From Rhizobium mayense (GTDB taxonomy: Bacteria; Pseudomonadota; Alphaproteobacteria; Rhizobiales; Rhizobiaceae), in NCBI RefSeq assembly GCF_030272705.1, contig NZ_JARFYM010000008.1, forward strand, positions 124,001-188,000: DNA of 64,000 nucleotides. The letters are read 5' to 3'. The notes below the pieces were generated by a model, which was given only the letters and a program-made list of their open reading frames with translations, was not told where the DNA came from and did no database searches. This document shows positions 18,782 to 29,428 of this stretch, one piece after another; the first letter of the stretch is position 1; every line of letters begins with the position of its first letter. A program made the position numbers and the translations under genes.

Positions 18782-19621
18782 ATGACCGCACGTATGGACA
18801 AACGCTTCGCCGCTCTGAAGGCAGAAGGCCGCCCGGCGCTCGTCACCTATTTCATGGGCGGCGATCCCGATTACGAGACCTCGCTCGGCATCATGAAGGC
18901 GCTGCCGGAAGCCGGTGCCGACGTCATCGAACTCGGCATGCCGTTCTCCGATCCGATGGCCGACGGCCCGGCGATCCAGCTCGCCGGCCAGCGCGCGCTG
19001 AAGGCCGGCCAGACGCTCAAGAAGACGCTGCAGCTCGCAAACGATTTCCGCAAGACGGATGCCGATACGCCGATCGTGATGATGGGTTACTACAATCCGA
19101 TCTACATCTACGGCGTCGAGAAATTCCTCGACGATGCACTTGCCGCTGGAATCGACGGCTTGATCGTTGTCGACTTGCCGCCGGAAATGGATGATGAGCT
19201 CTGCATCCCGGCGATCCGAAAAGGCATCAATTTCATCCGTCTCGCCACGCCGACCACCGACGACAAGCGCCTGCCGACCGTCCTCAACAACACGTCCGGT
19301 TTCGTCTATTATGTCTCGATGAACGGCATCACCGGCTCTGCTTTGCCGGATCCGTCGCTGGTTTCCGGCGCCGTCAAACGCATCAAGCAGCATACCGACC
19401 TGCCCGTCTGCGTAGGCTTCGGCGTCAAGACGGCCGAGCATGCCAAGTTGATAGGCGCTGCCGCCGATGGCGTCGTCGTGGGTACGGCGATCGTCAACCA
19501 GATCGCCACCAGCCTGACCAAGGACGGCAAGGCGAGCGCCGACACCATCCAGGCCGTCGCGACGCTGGTGCGCGGCCTGTCGACGGGAACGCGTTCGGCG
19601 CGCCTTGTTGCTGCCGAATAG
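18782..19621 (+). CDS. trpA: Tryptophan synthase alpha subunit
   Basis: A 279-residue TIM barrel that cleaves indole-3-glycerol phosphate. The catalytic Glu is in [16 protein letters not shown] and the catalytic Asp in [10 protein letters not shown]; the phosphate site is [12 protein letters not shown] and [11 protein letters not shown] start it at the ATG at 18782 (MTARMDKRF), 10 bp after the trpB stop; an upstream in-frame extension lies in trpB. It is followed by a 110-bp gap to accD. Confidence 0.95.
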   Translation: MTARMDKRFAALKAEGRPALVTYFMGGDPDYETSLGIMKALPEAGADVIELGMPFSDPMADGPAIQLAGQRALKAGQTLKKTLQLANDFRKTDADTPIVMMGYYNPIYIYGVEKFLDDALAAGIDGLIVVDLPPEMDDELCIPAIRKGINFIRLATPTTDDKRLPTVLNNTSGFVYYVSMNGITGSALPDPSLVSGAVKRIKQHTDLPVCVGFGVKTAEHAKLIGAAADGVVVGTAIVNQIATSLTKDGKASADTIQAVATLVRGLSTGTRSARLVAAE

Positions 19622-19731
19622 TTTTCCGACATAGGCAGAGGTCTTCAATCCGAGTCGGTTGAAGAAATGGCCTGTGCGCATTAGGTGTCGACTACGATAT
19701 CGGTTAATTCAGTCGATCAGGAGTTTTCGAA

Positions 19732-20643
19732 TTGAACTGGATCACGAATTACGTCCGCCCGCGGATCAATTCCATGCTGGGCCGTCGCGAAGTGCCGGAA
19801 AATCTCTGGATCAAGTGCCCGGAGACCGGCGAAATGGTCTTCCACAAGGATCTGGAAGACAACAAATGGGTCATTCCCGCCTCCGGTTTTCATATGAAGA
19901 TGCCGGCCAAGGCCCGCCTTGCCGATCTCTTCGACAATGGTGAATACGAAGCGCTGCCCCAGCCCAAGGTCGCGCAGGACCCGCTGAAGTTCCGCGATTC
20001 GAAGAAGTATACCGACCGCCTGAAGGACAGCCGCGTCAAGACCGAGCAGGAAGACACGATTCTCGCCGGCGTCGGCAAGGTTCGCGGCCTGAAGCTCGTT
20101 GCTGTCGTTCACGAATTCAATTTCATGGGCGGCTCGCTCGGCATTGCCGCCGGCGAGGCGATCGTCAAGGCGTTCGAACGCGCCATCGCCGAAAAGTGCC
20201 CGCTGGTCATGTTCCCGGCATCGGGCGGCGCGCGCATGCAGGAAGGCATTCTGTCCCTGATGCAGCTGCCGCGCACGACGGTCGCCGTTGACATGCTGAA
20301 GGAAACCGGCCAGCCCTATATCGTGGTGTTGACCAACCCGACGACGGGCGGCGTTACCGCTTCCTACGCCATGCTCGGTGATATTCATCTTGCGGAGCCG
20401 GGTGCGGAAATCTGCTTTGCCGGCAAGCGCGTCATCGAACAGACGATCCGCGAAAAGCTGCCGGAAGGCTTCCAGACGTCGGAATATCTGCTCGAGCATG
20501 GCATGGTCGACATGGTCGTCAAACGCCACGATATTCCCGATACCCTGGCTACGCTTCTGAAGATCCTGACCAAGAAGCCGGCGAATGATGTATCGGCGAA
20601 GGACTTGAATGGAGCGACGCTGCCGATGGCGGCGAACGCCTAA
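19732..20643 (+). CDS. accD: Acetyl-CoA carboxylase carboxyltransferase subunit beta
   Basis: A 303-residue subunit that, with AccA, transfers carboxyl from biotin to acetyl-CoA for fatty acid synthesis. The crotonase-like core is intact: [41 protein letters not shown] and [16 protein letters not shown]. The start is TTG with a strong AGGAG 8 bp upstream and matches rhizobial family members beginning [10 protein letters not shown]. The N-terminal zinc ribbon is degenerate: of four ligand positions only Cys29 remains (the others read Thr32, Ile48 and Ser51). It is placed between trpA and folC, a conserved order. Confidence 0.95.
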   Translation: MNWITNYVRPRINSMLGRREVPENLWIKCPETGEMVFHKDLEDNKWVIPASGFHMKMPAKARLADLFDNGEYEALPQPKVAQDPLKFRDSKKYTDRLKDSRVKTEQEDTILAGVGKVRGLKLVAVVHEFNFMGGSLGIAAGEAIVKAFERAIAEKCPLVMFPASGGARMQEGILSLMQLPRTTVAVDMLKETGQPYIVVLTNPTTGGVTASYAMLGDIHLAEPGAEICFAGKRVIEQTIREKLPEGFQTSEYLLEHGMVDMVVKRHDIPDTLATLLKILTKKPANDVSAKDLNGATLPMAANA

Positions 20644-20676
20644 CCTGAACGGACGGCCGGAAGGCGGAGGTGCGGG

Positions 20677-22029
20677 ATGACAGCTATGGATCAATCCGCA
20701 GTAAGCGAGGCAGCACGGGAAATCGACAAGCTGATGGGGCTACATCCCAAAGGCTTCGATCTCTCGCTGGACAGAATCACCCGGTTGCTGGACGTCCTCG
20801 GCAATCCGCATAAAAGGTTGCCGCCGGTGATCCATGTCGCCGGCACCAACGGCAAGGGCTCGGTGACGGCCTTCTGCCGCGCGCTTCTCGAGGCCGGTGG
20901 GCTGAGCGTCCACGTTCACACCTCGCCGCATCTCGTCAACTGGCATGAGCGCTACCGTATGGGCGTCAAGGGCGGCCGTGGCGAGCTCGTCGACGATGCG
21001 GTTTTCGCCGATGTGCTTCGTCGCATTGCCGATGCCAATGGCGGCCAGAAGATCACGGTATTCGAGATCCTGACAGCGGCCACCTTCATCCTGTTTGCCG
21101 AGCATCCGGCCGATGCCGCGATCATTGAGGTCGGCCTCGGCGGTCGCTTCGACGCCACCAACGTCATTTCCGATCCGGCCGTCTCGGTGATCATGCCGAT
21201 CTCACTCGATCATCAGCCCTATCTCGGCGACCGCGTCGAGCTGATCGCGGCCGAGAAGGCGGGCATCATGAAGGACGGCCGCCCCGTCGTCATCGGCCAT
21301 CAGGAATATGATGCGGCGCTCGATGTGCTGATATCGACCGCCGAGCGGCTGCGCTGCCCGACCGCGGTTTTCGGCCAGGATTTTTCCGCTCATGAGGAAT
21401 ATGGCCGGCTGGTCTATCAGGATGAGTTCGGTCTTGCCGACCTGCCGTTGCCGCGCCTGCCGGGCCGGCATCAATATGCCAATGCCGCCGCCGCCATCCG
21501 CGCCGTCAAGGCGGCAGGCTTTGCTGTTACCGAGGCGATGATGGAAAAGGCGATGATCTCGGTCGAATGGCCGGGCCGCCTGCAGCGCCTGACGGAGGGC
21601 AATTTGTTGCCGCATGCGCCGGAAGGCGCGGAAATCTGGGTCGATGGCGGCCACAATCCCGGTGCCGGCGAGGTTATTGCTGAAGCCATGGCCAGCTTCG
21701 AGGAGCGTCAGCCGCGGCCGCTGTTCCTGATCACCGGTATGATCAATACCAAGGATCCTGTCGGCTATTTCAAGGCATTCACCGGCCTTGCGGAAAAGGT
21801 CTACTGCGTGCCGATCCGTGGCAGCGATTCGATGATCGACCCTGTGGTTCTGGCAAACGCGGCTTACGACGCCGGCCTGGTGGCGGAGCCGATGTCGACG
21901 GTCGGCCAGGCACTGGATGCAATCAAGGAAGTGGCCGTGCCTAATTTGCCCGCTCCGCGCATCCTGATTGGCGGCTCGCTCTATCTTGTCGGCGATGTCC
22001 TTGCCGATAACGGCACGCCGCCGAAGTGA
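20677..22029 (+). CDS. folC: Bifunctional folylpolyglutamate synthase / dihydrofolate synthase
   Basis: A 450-residue Mur-ligase-type enzyme. It has the P-loop HVAGTNGKGSVTAF, the EVGLGGRFDATN motif with Mg contacts, the SLDHQPYLG segment and the C-terminal domain with WVDGGHNPGAG. It joins glutamate to dihydropteroate and adds further glutamates to folates. GGAGG lies 6 bp before the ATG, 33 bp after accD, so the two are probably co-transcribed. It is followed by an intergenic repeat and a terminator shared with trxA. Confidence 0.93.
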   Translation: MTAMDQSAVSEAAREIDKLMGLHPKGFDLSLDRITRLLDVLGNPHKRLPPVIHVAGTNGKGSVTAFCRALLEAGGLSVHVHTSPHLVNWHERYRMGVKGGRGELVDDAVFADVLRRIADANGGQKITVFEILTAATFILFAEHPADAAIIEVGLGGRFDATNVISDPAVSVIMPISLDHQPYLGDRVELIAAEKAGIMKDGRPVVIGHQEYDAALDVLISTAERLRCPTAVFGQDFSAHEEYGRLVYQDEFGLADLPLPRLPGRHQYANAAAAIRAVKAAGFAVTEAMMEKAMISVEWPGRLQRLTEGNLLPHAPEGAEIWVDGGHNPGAGEVIAEAMASFEERQPRPLFLITGMINTKDPVGYFKAFTGLAEKVYCVPIRGSDSMIDPVVLANAAYDAGLVAEPMSTVGQALDAIKEVAVPNLPAPRILIGGSLYLVGDVLADNGTPPK

Positions 22030-22039
22030 TTCCGGTGGG

Positions 22040-22210
22040 GCGGTCAACCACCCCCTCGTGCTTCGAGACGGCCCTGCGGGCCTCCTCAGCATGAGGGCTG
22101 ACCGTCTCGGCCAGCCGCGCTACGGGCTGATCGTTCATCTCTGCGTTGCCGTGGCGACGAGCCTGCTCCATCCTCACCCTGAGGTGCGAAGCCTCGAAGG
22201 GCGAGGATGG
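22040..22210. repeat. Rhizobial intergenic mosaic (RIME-like) element, copy 1
   Basis: Two palindromic modules: CCTCGTGCTTCGAGACGGCC with a partner CTCAGCATGAGGG, then CCTCACCCTGAGGTGCG with CCTCGAAGGGCGAGGATGG. The same modules recur near 42140-42290 and, in inverted order, near 57650-57825. Rhizobium intergenic mosaic elements are known from this family; the assignment is by resemblance. Confidence 0.7.
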
Positions 22211-22228
22211 CCCCGTGTTCTCCGACCA

Positions 22229-22258
22229 ACAAAAAGCCCGCACGAAGCGGGCTTTTTC
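22229..22258. terminator. Bidirectional terminator between folC and trxA
   Basis: AAAAAGCCCGC and GCGGGCTTTTT form a perfect hairpin with an ACGAA loop, serving both convergent genes. Confidence 0.85.
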
Positions 22259-22278
22259 ATTCTCTTAATCGATACCGA

Positions 22279-22599
22279 TCAGGCAGCGCTGGAAATCCAG
22301 TTCTGCAGGGCGGTCTTGGGGGCGGCGCCAACCTTGATGTCAGCAACTTCGCCAGCCTTGAACATGGCAAGCGTCGGAATCGAGCGAACGCCGAACTGGG
22401 CAGCCAGTTCCGGGTTTTCGTCGATATTGAGCTTGGCGACCTTCACCTTGCCTTCAAACTGAACAGCGAGCTCTTCCAGAGCCGGGGCGATCATCTTGCA
22501 CGGACCGCACCATTCGGCCCAAAAATCAACGACGACAGGCTCTGCGGACTCCAAAACTTCGGAAGCGAAGTTGGAGGTATCGACTTTCACGGTAGCCAT
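22279..22599 (-). CDS. trxA: Thioredoxin 1
   Basis: A 106-residue thioredoxin with the WCGPC active site (Cys31 and Cys34), the buried Asp in VVVDFWAEW and the cis-Pro in SIPTLAMF. It reduces protein disulfides and serves ribonucleotide reductase and methionine sulfoxide reductase. The ATG at 22599 (MATVKVDTS) has AGGAG close upstream; a longer frame to 22677 would overlap addA's stop and is not needed. It is the last gene of the divL-to-trxA run. Confidence 0.95.
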   Translation of the reverse strand: MATVKVDTSNFASEVLESAEPVVVDFWAEWCGPCKMIAPALEELAVQFEGKVKVAKLNIDENPELAAQFGVRSIPTLAMFKAGEVADIKVGAAPKTALQNWISSAA

Positions 22600-22673
22600 A
22601 GGCTGCTCCTTACCAGGATTTGCGGTTGCTAGATATGTGATGGTGCGGTGTTCTGATTTCAATATTTGGTATT

Positions 22674-25600
22674 TCACTTTGTTTTGAGCTCTGCAAGCGC
22701 CGATGCGAGCGCTTCTTGGGAGAGCGTGTAGATCGAGCCATTCTCGGTATAGACGAGCACGCAGTCGATGCGTTTGCCGGGATAAAGCGGTGAAAGGATC
22801 TCGCGATAGATGGCAAGCTGCGCCCGGTGCGCGAAAGGAATCTCGTCGTTGACGCGTGGCGGCACCCGATTCGTCTTGTAATCAAGGATCACGACGCGAT
22901 CGTCGAGCACGGTCAGCCGGTCGATACGGCCGGACACCGCATAATTCTGATCGCCGAGCGCCAGCGTGCCCATGATCGAGACTTCCGCCTGGGCGTGGGC
23001 GCTGAAAACGCCCTGCAGTTCAGGGTGTGACAGCAGCGCCAATACGGAATTGATCAGCGCTTCGCGTTCGGCCTGCGGCCAGAAGCGTGCAGCTCGCTCG
23101 GCGTAGCGCCGCGCCGCATCGGCGCGATCTGCCGGCGCAATCTCCGGCAGTGTTTGCAGCATGCGGTGGATGAAACGGCCTTTTTCCAGGGAGCGATCCG
23201 ATTTGGTCTTTTCGCTGAACAGCGGCGACGCGACGAACAGATTGTCGGCCTCGTCATCGATAATGGTGCCAGCACCGGAGGGGCTGAGCGGCCGAGGCAG
23301 GTTTCGCTGCGGCGGCAGCGGCCGGCTAAGTCCAGCCGGCAGCGCTCGCCGATCCACAGTCGCTTTCGCTTGCTCCATGCGTTCGAATGTGCGCTCGACC
23401 TGGGTGACACGCCAGCTTAGGCCCTGCCATTCGCCATCCGGTCCGGCGAAACTGACGGGAGCGCAGCGCTCGCCATCCTGCCGTAGCGCCGCAGAAATCA
23501 TCGCATGCCACGTATCGGCGTTTTCGCGGATGCCGCGATAGCCGCAGATGATCAGCCGGTCGGCGGCACGTGTCATACCGACATAGAGAAGGCGGCGGTA
23601 TTCCTCTTCCGCCAGCGCCTGAAGCCTGGTGGTGTCGGCCTGCGTCAGTGAATTGGAAAGTGCCGAGACGGGCACCCAGACGGGCAACGGGATTTCGTCC
23701 TTGCCGGTCTCGATCAGCCGCAGCTTCGGCAAATGCGTATGGATAAAGGCTTTGCCGCCGCCGTCGACAAGGAAGACGATCGGCGCTTCCAGGCCCTTGG
23801 AAGCATGTACCGTCATGATCCGCACTTCGTTGCGGCCCTTGTCCTGTTCGCGCTTCACCGTCGGCGCCTCCAGCTCCAGCGTCGAGATGAAGGATTGCAG
23901 GCCCGGCAGGCCGGAGGTTTCATGGTCCAGTGTGAAGGTCAGGAATTCATCAAGGATGTCGCTGACCTCAGTGCCGAGGCGCGCCAGAAATTGCCGCCGA
24001 CCGCCGAAGCTGCCGAGCACCCGTGCGTAGAAGTCATGCACGGACAAGCTTTTCGAAAGCGCCAGGAAGGTCTTTAGCCGGTCAACCGCATGGCGGAAGC
24101 GATCATTGCCGTCATCGGCGAAACTCTGCAGATGGTTCCAGACGCTTTCATCGTCGTCGCGATAGGCCGCGATGGCGAAAACATCATCTTCGCCGAGATC
24201 GAACAGCGGGCTCTTCAGCAGGGCGCAGAGCGACAGGTCATCCTCCGGCAGTAGCAGGAAACGGCCAAGCGCCAGGAGATCCTGAATGGCGATGTGGCTT
24301 GTCAGCACCAGGCGGTCCGCGCCGGCGACGGGAACATTGTTGCGCCGCTTCAACGCCCGGGTCAGAGCATTGACAAAGCTGTCACGCTTGCGCACCAGCA
24401 CCAGGATGTCGCCGGCTTCGATGAAGCGGGCCTTGCCCTTGTCGATGATCGCACCGCGGCCAATAAGATTGCCGATCGTCTGCGCCATACGCCGCGCCAG
24501 GATCGCCGCCGGCGCGCTTTCGGGCGTCGAATCGAAGGGCGCGGTCCAGTCTTCCTCCTTCGCCAACGGCTCTGCAGCGATCATATCCCAGAGATCGACG
24601 GCGCCGGGATGGCCGATGCGGCTGGAGCGGTGCACGACGGGTTCGGCGACGGCGCTGAGGCCCCGGGCATTCTCCGGCGCGGTGAAAACATGATCGACGG
24701 CAGCGAGCACATCGGCGGTCGAGCGGAAGGAGAGTGGCAAGCGGATCGACGAAAATTGCTGGCCGCTGTTGTCCACCCGCCGCCGCGTCCGGTCGCTTTC
24801 CTCGGAGAAACGCTCGGGTCGCGCACCCTGGAAGGAATAGATCGACTGCTTCTCGTCCCCGACCGCGAAAATCGTCCTGAGGGTCGGCCGGGCGCTTTCG
24901 CCGGAAAAGAAGTCCTCCGCCAGAGACTGGATGACGCTCCATTGGATAGGGCTCGTGTCCTGCGCCTCGTCCACGAGAATATGGTCGATGCCCTGGTCCA
25001 GCTTGTAATGGATCCAGGGCCCGACATCCTTCTTGGTCAGGAGATCGGCGGTGCGGGTGATCAGGTCTTCGAAATCGAGTTGGCTGCGCCGCTTCTTCAA
25101 TTCTTCGTAGTCGCGGTTCAATCGATCGGCGAGGACGAGCGCCGCGCGGGTGGCGCGATACATTCGCATCAGCTTCAGCCGGTCGCGGCAGGCGACGACA
25201 TGCGCGCGGGCGGTGGCAACGGCATCGGCGAGCGCCGGTGCATCGGCCAGCATCGCCTTGACAAAAAACTGGCTGTCCGATTTCGGCTCGCCCTTGGCGG
25301 TCAGCATCACTTTTTCGAGGATCTCGGCGCGGGCGATTGGATCGGCTTCGCGTTTGGCGAGGCGCAGCCCGTAGGCGATATCCTGCGCTTTCGCCCCGCC
25401 CTTGAGATCGGCAAGCGTGAGATAAAGCTCCAGCATCGAGCCCGAAAGGCCGGGCAGCGGCCAATATTGCTCGGCGATGCCGGCTTCCGTGTCATCGGCA
25501 GCAAGACCAAGCCGGGCGAGCAGCGCGGTCTCGATGCCGCCTTTCCGTTCGGCATCCTCTGTAAAGCGGCGGATGGCGTTGCGATTGGCGACGATCTCGC

Positions 25601-26240
25601 CAAGCAGCGTCTCCAGGCCGGATTCGTCGCCGAGATCGAGCACATAGGCGAAGGCCTCGGCAAGCTCCGGGTTCTGATGTGGTGGCGTCGCCGTCAGCAG
25701 CGACCGGCGGGCGTCATCCAGCAGGGTGGCTGCAGCACGATCGTCGAGAACGGAGAAATGGCCGGCAACATTGGCTTCCAGCGGGAATTGATGCAGCAGC
25801 GCCTCACAGAAGGCGTGGATCGTCTGGATCTTCAGCCCGCCCGGTGTCTCCAGTGCCTTGGCGAACAGGCGGCGCGCCTCGGCAAGTTTGAGGTGACCCG
25901 GCTCCGCGCCTTCGATCTCGGCGATTCGCGCCTTCAATTCCTTGTCCGGCAGCGTCGCCCAGGCGGCCAGCCGATCGAAAACGCGGTTCGACATCTCCGA
26001 GGCGGCGGCCTTGGTGTAGGTCAGGCAGAGAATGGCGGACGGTCGCGCGCCGGAGAGCAGCAGGCGGATGACGCGCTGCGTCAGGACATGCGTCTTGCCG
26101 GAGCCGGCATTGGCCGAGACCCAGGCCGACCGATCGGGATCGGAAGCGATAGATTGCTGGACCGTCGTCCAGCCGATCCACACGCCGGGATCGTCGCTGT
26201 TTGGCAGGGCAGCCAGATCGTGGGGGGAAAGATTACTCAT
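22674..26240 (-). CDS. addA: Double-strand break repair helicase-nuclease AddA
   Basis: A 1188-residue UvrD/SF1A helicase of the alphaproteobacterial AddA type. Walker A is NAGSGKT at residues 44-50, motif II is [13 protein letters not shown], motif III includes [13 protein letters not shown] and motif VI is [10 protein letters not shown]. The C-terminal RecB-like nuclease domain has VVILDYKTN, with the Asp and Lys of the PD-(D/E)xK site. With AddB it resects double-strand ends and loads RecA. The ATG at 26240 overlaps the addB end by 8 bp, indicating coupling. It is followed by trxA after 74 bp. Confidence 0.95.
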   Translation of the reverse strand: MSNLSPHDLAALPNSDDPGVWIGWTTVQQSIASDPDRSAWVSANAGSGKTHVLTQRVIRLLLSGARPSAILCLTYTKAAASEMSNRVFDRLAAWATLPDKELKARIAEIEGAEPGHLKLAEARRLFAKALETPGGLKIQTIHAFCEALLHQFPLEANVAGHFSVLDDRAAATLLDDARRSLLTATPPHQNPELAEAFAYVLDLGDESGLETLLGEIVANRNAIRRFTEDAERKGGIETALLARLGLAADDTEAGIAEQYWPLPGLSGSMLELYLTLADLKGGAKAQDIAYGLRLAKREADPIARAEILEKVMLTAKGEPKSDSQFFVKAMLADAPALADAVATARAHVVACRDRLKLMRMYRATRAALVLADRLNRDYEELKKRRSQLDFEDLITRTADLLTKKDVGPWIHYKLDQGIDHILVDEAQDTSPIQWSVIQSLAEDFFSGESARPTLRTIFAVGDEKQSIYSFQGARPERFSEESDRTRRRVDNSGQQFSSIRLPLSFRSTADVLAAVDHVFTAPENARGLSAVAEPVVHRSSRIGHPGAVDLWDMIAAEPLAKEEDWTAPFDSTPESAPAAILARRMAQTIGNLIGRGAIIDKGKARFIEAGDILVLVRKRDSFVNALTRALKRRNNVPVAGADRLVLTSHIAIQDLLALGRFLLLPEDDLSLCALLKSPLFDLGEDDVFAIAAYRDDDESVWNHLQSFADDGNDRFRHAVDRLKTFLALSKSLSVHDFYARVLGSFGGRRQFLARLGTEVSDILDEFLTFTLDHETSGLPGLQSFISTLELEAPTVKREQDKGRNEVRIMTVHASKGLEAPIVFLVDGGGKAFIHTHLPKLRLIETGKDEIPLPVWVPVSALSNSLTQADTTRLQALAEEEYRRLLYVGMTRAADRLIICGYRGIRENADTWHAMISAALRQDGERCAPVSFAGPDGEWQGLSWRVTQVERTFERMEQAKATVDRRALPAGLSRPLPPQRNLPRPLSPSGAGTIIDDEADNLFVASPLFSEKTKSDRSLEKGRFIHRMLQTLPEIAPADRADAARRYAERAARFWPQAEREALINSVLALLSHPELQGVFSAHAQAEVSIMGTLALGDQNYAVSGRIDRLTVLDDRVVILDYKTNRVPPRVNDEIPFAHRAQLAIYREILSPLYPGKRIDCVLVYTENGSIYTLSQEALASALAELKTK

Positions 26241-29200
26241 CACCCGCGCCCTCCTGCTCTGCTTCCGCTGTTGACCATTCCGAAACGCGGGCGAGGTGAT
26301 CGTAATCGCCGCCATATTCGAATTGCTGGGCGGGGATCAGGCGCGAGGAAAAGCCTTTCTCACCGGATTGCAGCAGGGCGACAAACTTGACGAACTGGTC
26401 CATCGACTCCTCGGCCAAGTCCATAGCCGACTTTGTTTCCGTCTTGCCGCCGCGGCCCGATAGCTCGTTGTTGACCTGATCGACCTTGAAACGATCACCA
26501 GGCCGGAGCCGGACATAAAGCAGGTTTTCCGGGGTCAGCGCGTCGATGTCGCGAAAGGCGCCAGCCTTCAGCGCATAAGCTTCCAATGCCAGTTGCGGAT
26601 CGAGCAGCGCGCGCGCCTGCGCCGGGGAGGGATTGTAGCCGGTCTTGTAGTCGATGATATCGGCGGCCCTATTGCCTTTGAAGTCGATGCGGTCGGCAAC
26701 GCCGGTCAGCCGGATACCGATAGGCTCGATCTCGACGCCGGCGGGCACTTCCGTCGCAGTCCCACGGATCTCCGGCCGCCGCTCGGCTTCCCAGGCGAGG
26801 AAAGCGCGGGCCACTTCGCGGAAACGCGGTCGCCAGACACTGTCGATATGAACGGGCAATTGTTCGGCGTCGAAAAGCTCGGCGATGATGCGATCCATCG
26901 CCTGCGAAGCATCCGGCGTTCCGGCGATATGGCCTTCACGGATGAAGCGGTCGATGATTTTGTGATAGAGCGTGCCGCGCTCGGCCGGCCCGGGCTCGCG
27001 ATTGAAGGGGGCGATCGGGTCGAGCCGCAACACGCGCCGGGCGTAGATCGCGTAGGGGTCGCGCCGCAGGCGGCCGACCTCACTGAAGGAATAGCTTTTC
27101 GGCTGCAGCGCGGCAGGAGGTTTCGGCGACGGCCGCAGCGCCGAACCCTGATTTTCACCCTCGTCGATCATCGCTGCCCATTGACGGTATTGATCGCCGC
27201 GGGCCCTCAATTCTCCGGCAAAGGTCTTGCCGCCCAGTGCCATCAGCCGCTGCAGCCAGCGCGACGCCACCGTCGGGGTCGAACCTTGCCGCAATGCGCG
27301 CGAATAGATCAGATCGCGCGTGCCGTTGGCCATCTCGAAATCGTGCGCGAGCTGACCGATGCGCCGCTCCGGCGGCTCGAGGCCGATCTCGGTCTTCATC
27401 GTACGGGAGATGAAAGGATTATTGGCGGTCTGGCCGGGCCAGGAGCCTTCGTTCAACCCTCCGAGAATCAGCGTATCGACGCTTTGCAGGCGCGCTTCCA
27501 ACGTGCCGAAGATGAACAGGCGCGGGTGGCTCAGTGCGCGGGGTTTGACGGCTTGACCGGCGGAGAGGGCGGCCATGATGTCGATCCACTGTGGCCCGTC
27601 GGCTTCGAGCTGACCATCCGTGTCGATGACCTCTTTCAGCAGGCTTGCCAGCGTATCGCCCGCCTCGCCGGACCAGAGCCCCGCCAGGCTGCCTCGCTCG
27701 TCTGCGGCGACAGCCTCCAGGGTGCGGCCTGTCCGCTCAGCCCATTCGGAAAGGGCGGGGAGGCCGTCGGAAACTTGCTGCGAAAGCGCGGATGCCAACG
27801 GCTGGCAAGCTGCAGTGATCTGCCGGGCCAGTGCGCGTGCCCAGTCTACGGCGTCCGGAGTTAGAGCTTTGCGCCATTGCGGCGGATGACGGTCCATCGC
27901 CTGTTCGGCAAGCTGGCCGTCGAGCAAGGATTCCAGCGTACCGATATCGACCTCGGCGATGCCACCCCTCAAGGCCAGGATTTCCAGCGCATCGACGCCA
28001 AGCTGCAGCGCATCCGGTTGAAGGCCGAAACGGGCGAGGGGATGCTTGAGCAGGGAAACGATGGCGACGGGATCGCCGGGGCGAAGCGTGGCTTCGAGCA
28101 GCAATTGCAGCAGCGCGCCTTGCGGCGTCGCGGCGAGCGGCGTGCCGGCTGAATCGTCGGCGACGATGCCGAATCGCGCCAGCTCCGCCGTCACGCGCCG
28201 CGCCAGGTTACGATCCGGCGTGATCAGTGCCGCTTGGCTGTCGCCACCGTTCCGCCCGGGTTTTTCCAGGGCGAGCCGCAAGGCGACCGCGATCGCAGTC
28301 GCTTCTTCACGCTCGTTGGCGGCTTCGATCAGGGCGACATCGTTAAAGGCTTGCGCGATGGCGCCTGGCGCAAGCGTCTCTTGCCATGTTCCCCAACCGC
28401 TGGTCGCTTTGGCGGGTGCAAGGGCGCGCGACAGGATCTGCGCCCGCATCTGCATGCTTTCGGACGTTTCGGCAACGGCTTCGACATCACTCCGGGTCAC
28501 GCGTAGACGCTTTAGGAGCAGCGACAGGCCATATTGGGGATGGCTGCGCGTCGTCGGATCGATCCTTGCGCCGGCGCTCGGCTCCGGCGCCACCAGCTGC
28601 CAGTCCTCTTCCGGCATCGTGAGGTCGAGCCCCGGCAGAACGATGACGCCCTGCGGCAGGGAGGCGACGGCCGCAATCAGCTCCGCCGTCGCCGGAACTG
28701 AACCCGTGGAGCCGGCGATGATGATCGGGCCGGCATGCTGCATGGTGGCAAGCCGCTGCGCCTCGGCGCGGAGGATGGCGTTGCGGTTCCGGGCGGGCGA
28801 GGATTTGCCGAGTTCTTCCAGCCGCGCCGGCCAGAAGACGCTGGCGATCTGCAGGAATTCGGCGGTCAGTTGCCACCAGAGCGCATGGTCTTCAGCGCTG
28901 AGATTGGCAAGCTCCGCCCAGTCGCGATCTTCGGTCTCGATGGAATCGATGAGTTCGGCAAGATTGCGCGCCAACCAGATGGCATCCGCCGGGCTTGCCG
29001 GAGCGACGAGCGGCGAATCCGAATGGATGTCGCGGACGATCTGCGGCAGCTTGTTGCGCCAGGCAAGGATAAGCCGCGCCAGTTCCAGCAGGCGCGCCGT
29101 ATTGGCAAGCGGCTGCGCCAAATCCGCAGTCGCGGGCAGGTTCTCTTCGAAATAGCCGCTATCGTCATCAGTCTCGCCGAGCGGGCGGATTATCGGCAGG

Positions 29201-29424
29201 ATGGCCGAGCGGCCGCCAAGCAGATCGACGAATTCCGAGCGCAGCACGCGCGTCGCACGCCGAGTCGGCAGGAAGATCGTGATCTTGGCGAGCGACAGCG
29301 GATCGCCGGGATCGTGGCGATAGTGCTCGGTCAGTCGGCCATCGCAGAGGGCGCTGGCAAGGGTCTTCAGGAAAGGCAGTCCCGCCGGGATTGTCAGAAT
29401 GCGTTGCCGGTGCCCGCCCGTCAT
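26233..29424 (-). CDS. addB: Double-strand break repair protein AddB
   Basis: A protein of about 1063 residues. The N-terminal third is a helicase-like domain inactive for ATP hydrolysis in this family; FLPTRRATRVLRSEF is typical. The middle has the LILGGLNEGSWPG motif, and the C-terminal nuclease reads ADIIDYKTGYNPSPAQA, a PD-(D/E)xK type core. I start it at the ATG at 29424 (MTGGHRQ); a TTG at 29436 is an alternative that would overlap murU. It forms the AddAB nuclease with the next gene, which it overlaps by 8 bp. It lies 4 bp after murU. Confidence 0.92.
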   Translation of the reverse strand: MTGGHRQRILTIPAGLPFLKTLASALCDGRLTEHYRHDPGDPLSLAKITIFLPTRRATRVLRSEFVDLLGGRSAILPIIRPLGETDDDSGYFEENLPATADLAQPLANTARLLELARLILAWRNKLPQIVRDIHSDSPLVAPASPADAIWLARNLAELIDSIETEDRDWAELANLSAEDHALWWQLTAEFLQIASVFWPARLEELGKSSPARNRNAILRAEAQRLATMQHAGPIIIAGSTGSVPATAELIAAVASLPQGVIVLPGLDLTMPEEDWQLVAPEPSAGARIDPTTRSHPQYGLSLLLKRLRVTRSDVEAVAETSESMQMRAQILSRALAPAKATSGWGTWQETLAPGAIAQAFNDVALIEAANEREEATAIAVALRLALEKPGRNGGDSQAALITPDRNLARRVTAELARFGIVADDSAGTPLAATPQGALLQLLLEATLRPGDPVAIVSLLKHPLARFGLQPDALQLGVDALEILALRGGIAEVDIGTLESLLDGQLAEQAMDRHPPQWRKALTPDAVDWARALARQITAACQPLASALSQQVSDGLPALSEWAERTGRTLEAVAADERGSLAGLWSGEAGDTLASLLKEVIDTDGQLEADGPQWIDIMAALSAGQAVKPRALSHPRLFIFGTLEARLQSVDTLILGGLNEGSWPGQTANNPFISRTMKTEIGLEPPERRIGQLAHDFEMANGTRDLIYSRALRQGSTPTVASRWLQRLMALGGKTFAGELRARGDQYRQWAAMIDEGENQGSALRPSPKPPAALQPKSYSFSEVGRLRRDPYAIYARRVLRLDPIAPFNREPGPAERGTLYHKIIDRFIREGHIAGTPDASQAMDRIIAELFDAEQLPVHIDSVWRPRFREVARAFLAWEAERRPEIRGTATEVPAGVEIEPIGIRLTGVADRIDFKGNRAADIIDYKTGYNPSPAQARALLDPQLALEAYALKAGAFRDIDALTPENLLYVRLRPGDRFKVDQVNNELSGRGGKTETKSAMDLAEESMDQFVKFVALLQSGEKGFSSRLIPAQQFEYGGDYDHLARVSEWSTAEAEQEGAGDE

Positions 29425-29428
29425 CCCG

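Noticed and set aside
19732..19890. Frameshift or sequencing error as cause of the missing AccD cysteines
   Set aside because: The frame is continuous and residues flanking the ribbon (WIKC, HMKM) align without gaps with the E. coli protein, so the substitutions appear genuine.
24294..26390. A 698-codon open frame on the plus strand opposite addA
   Set aside because: It lies entirely antisense to a well-supported helicase, shows no family resemblance and is explained by high GC third-position bias. The same holds for long antisense frames opposite divL (31670-33307), ahcY (34514-36013) and glcB (56259-57605).
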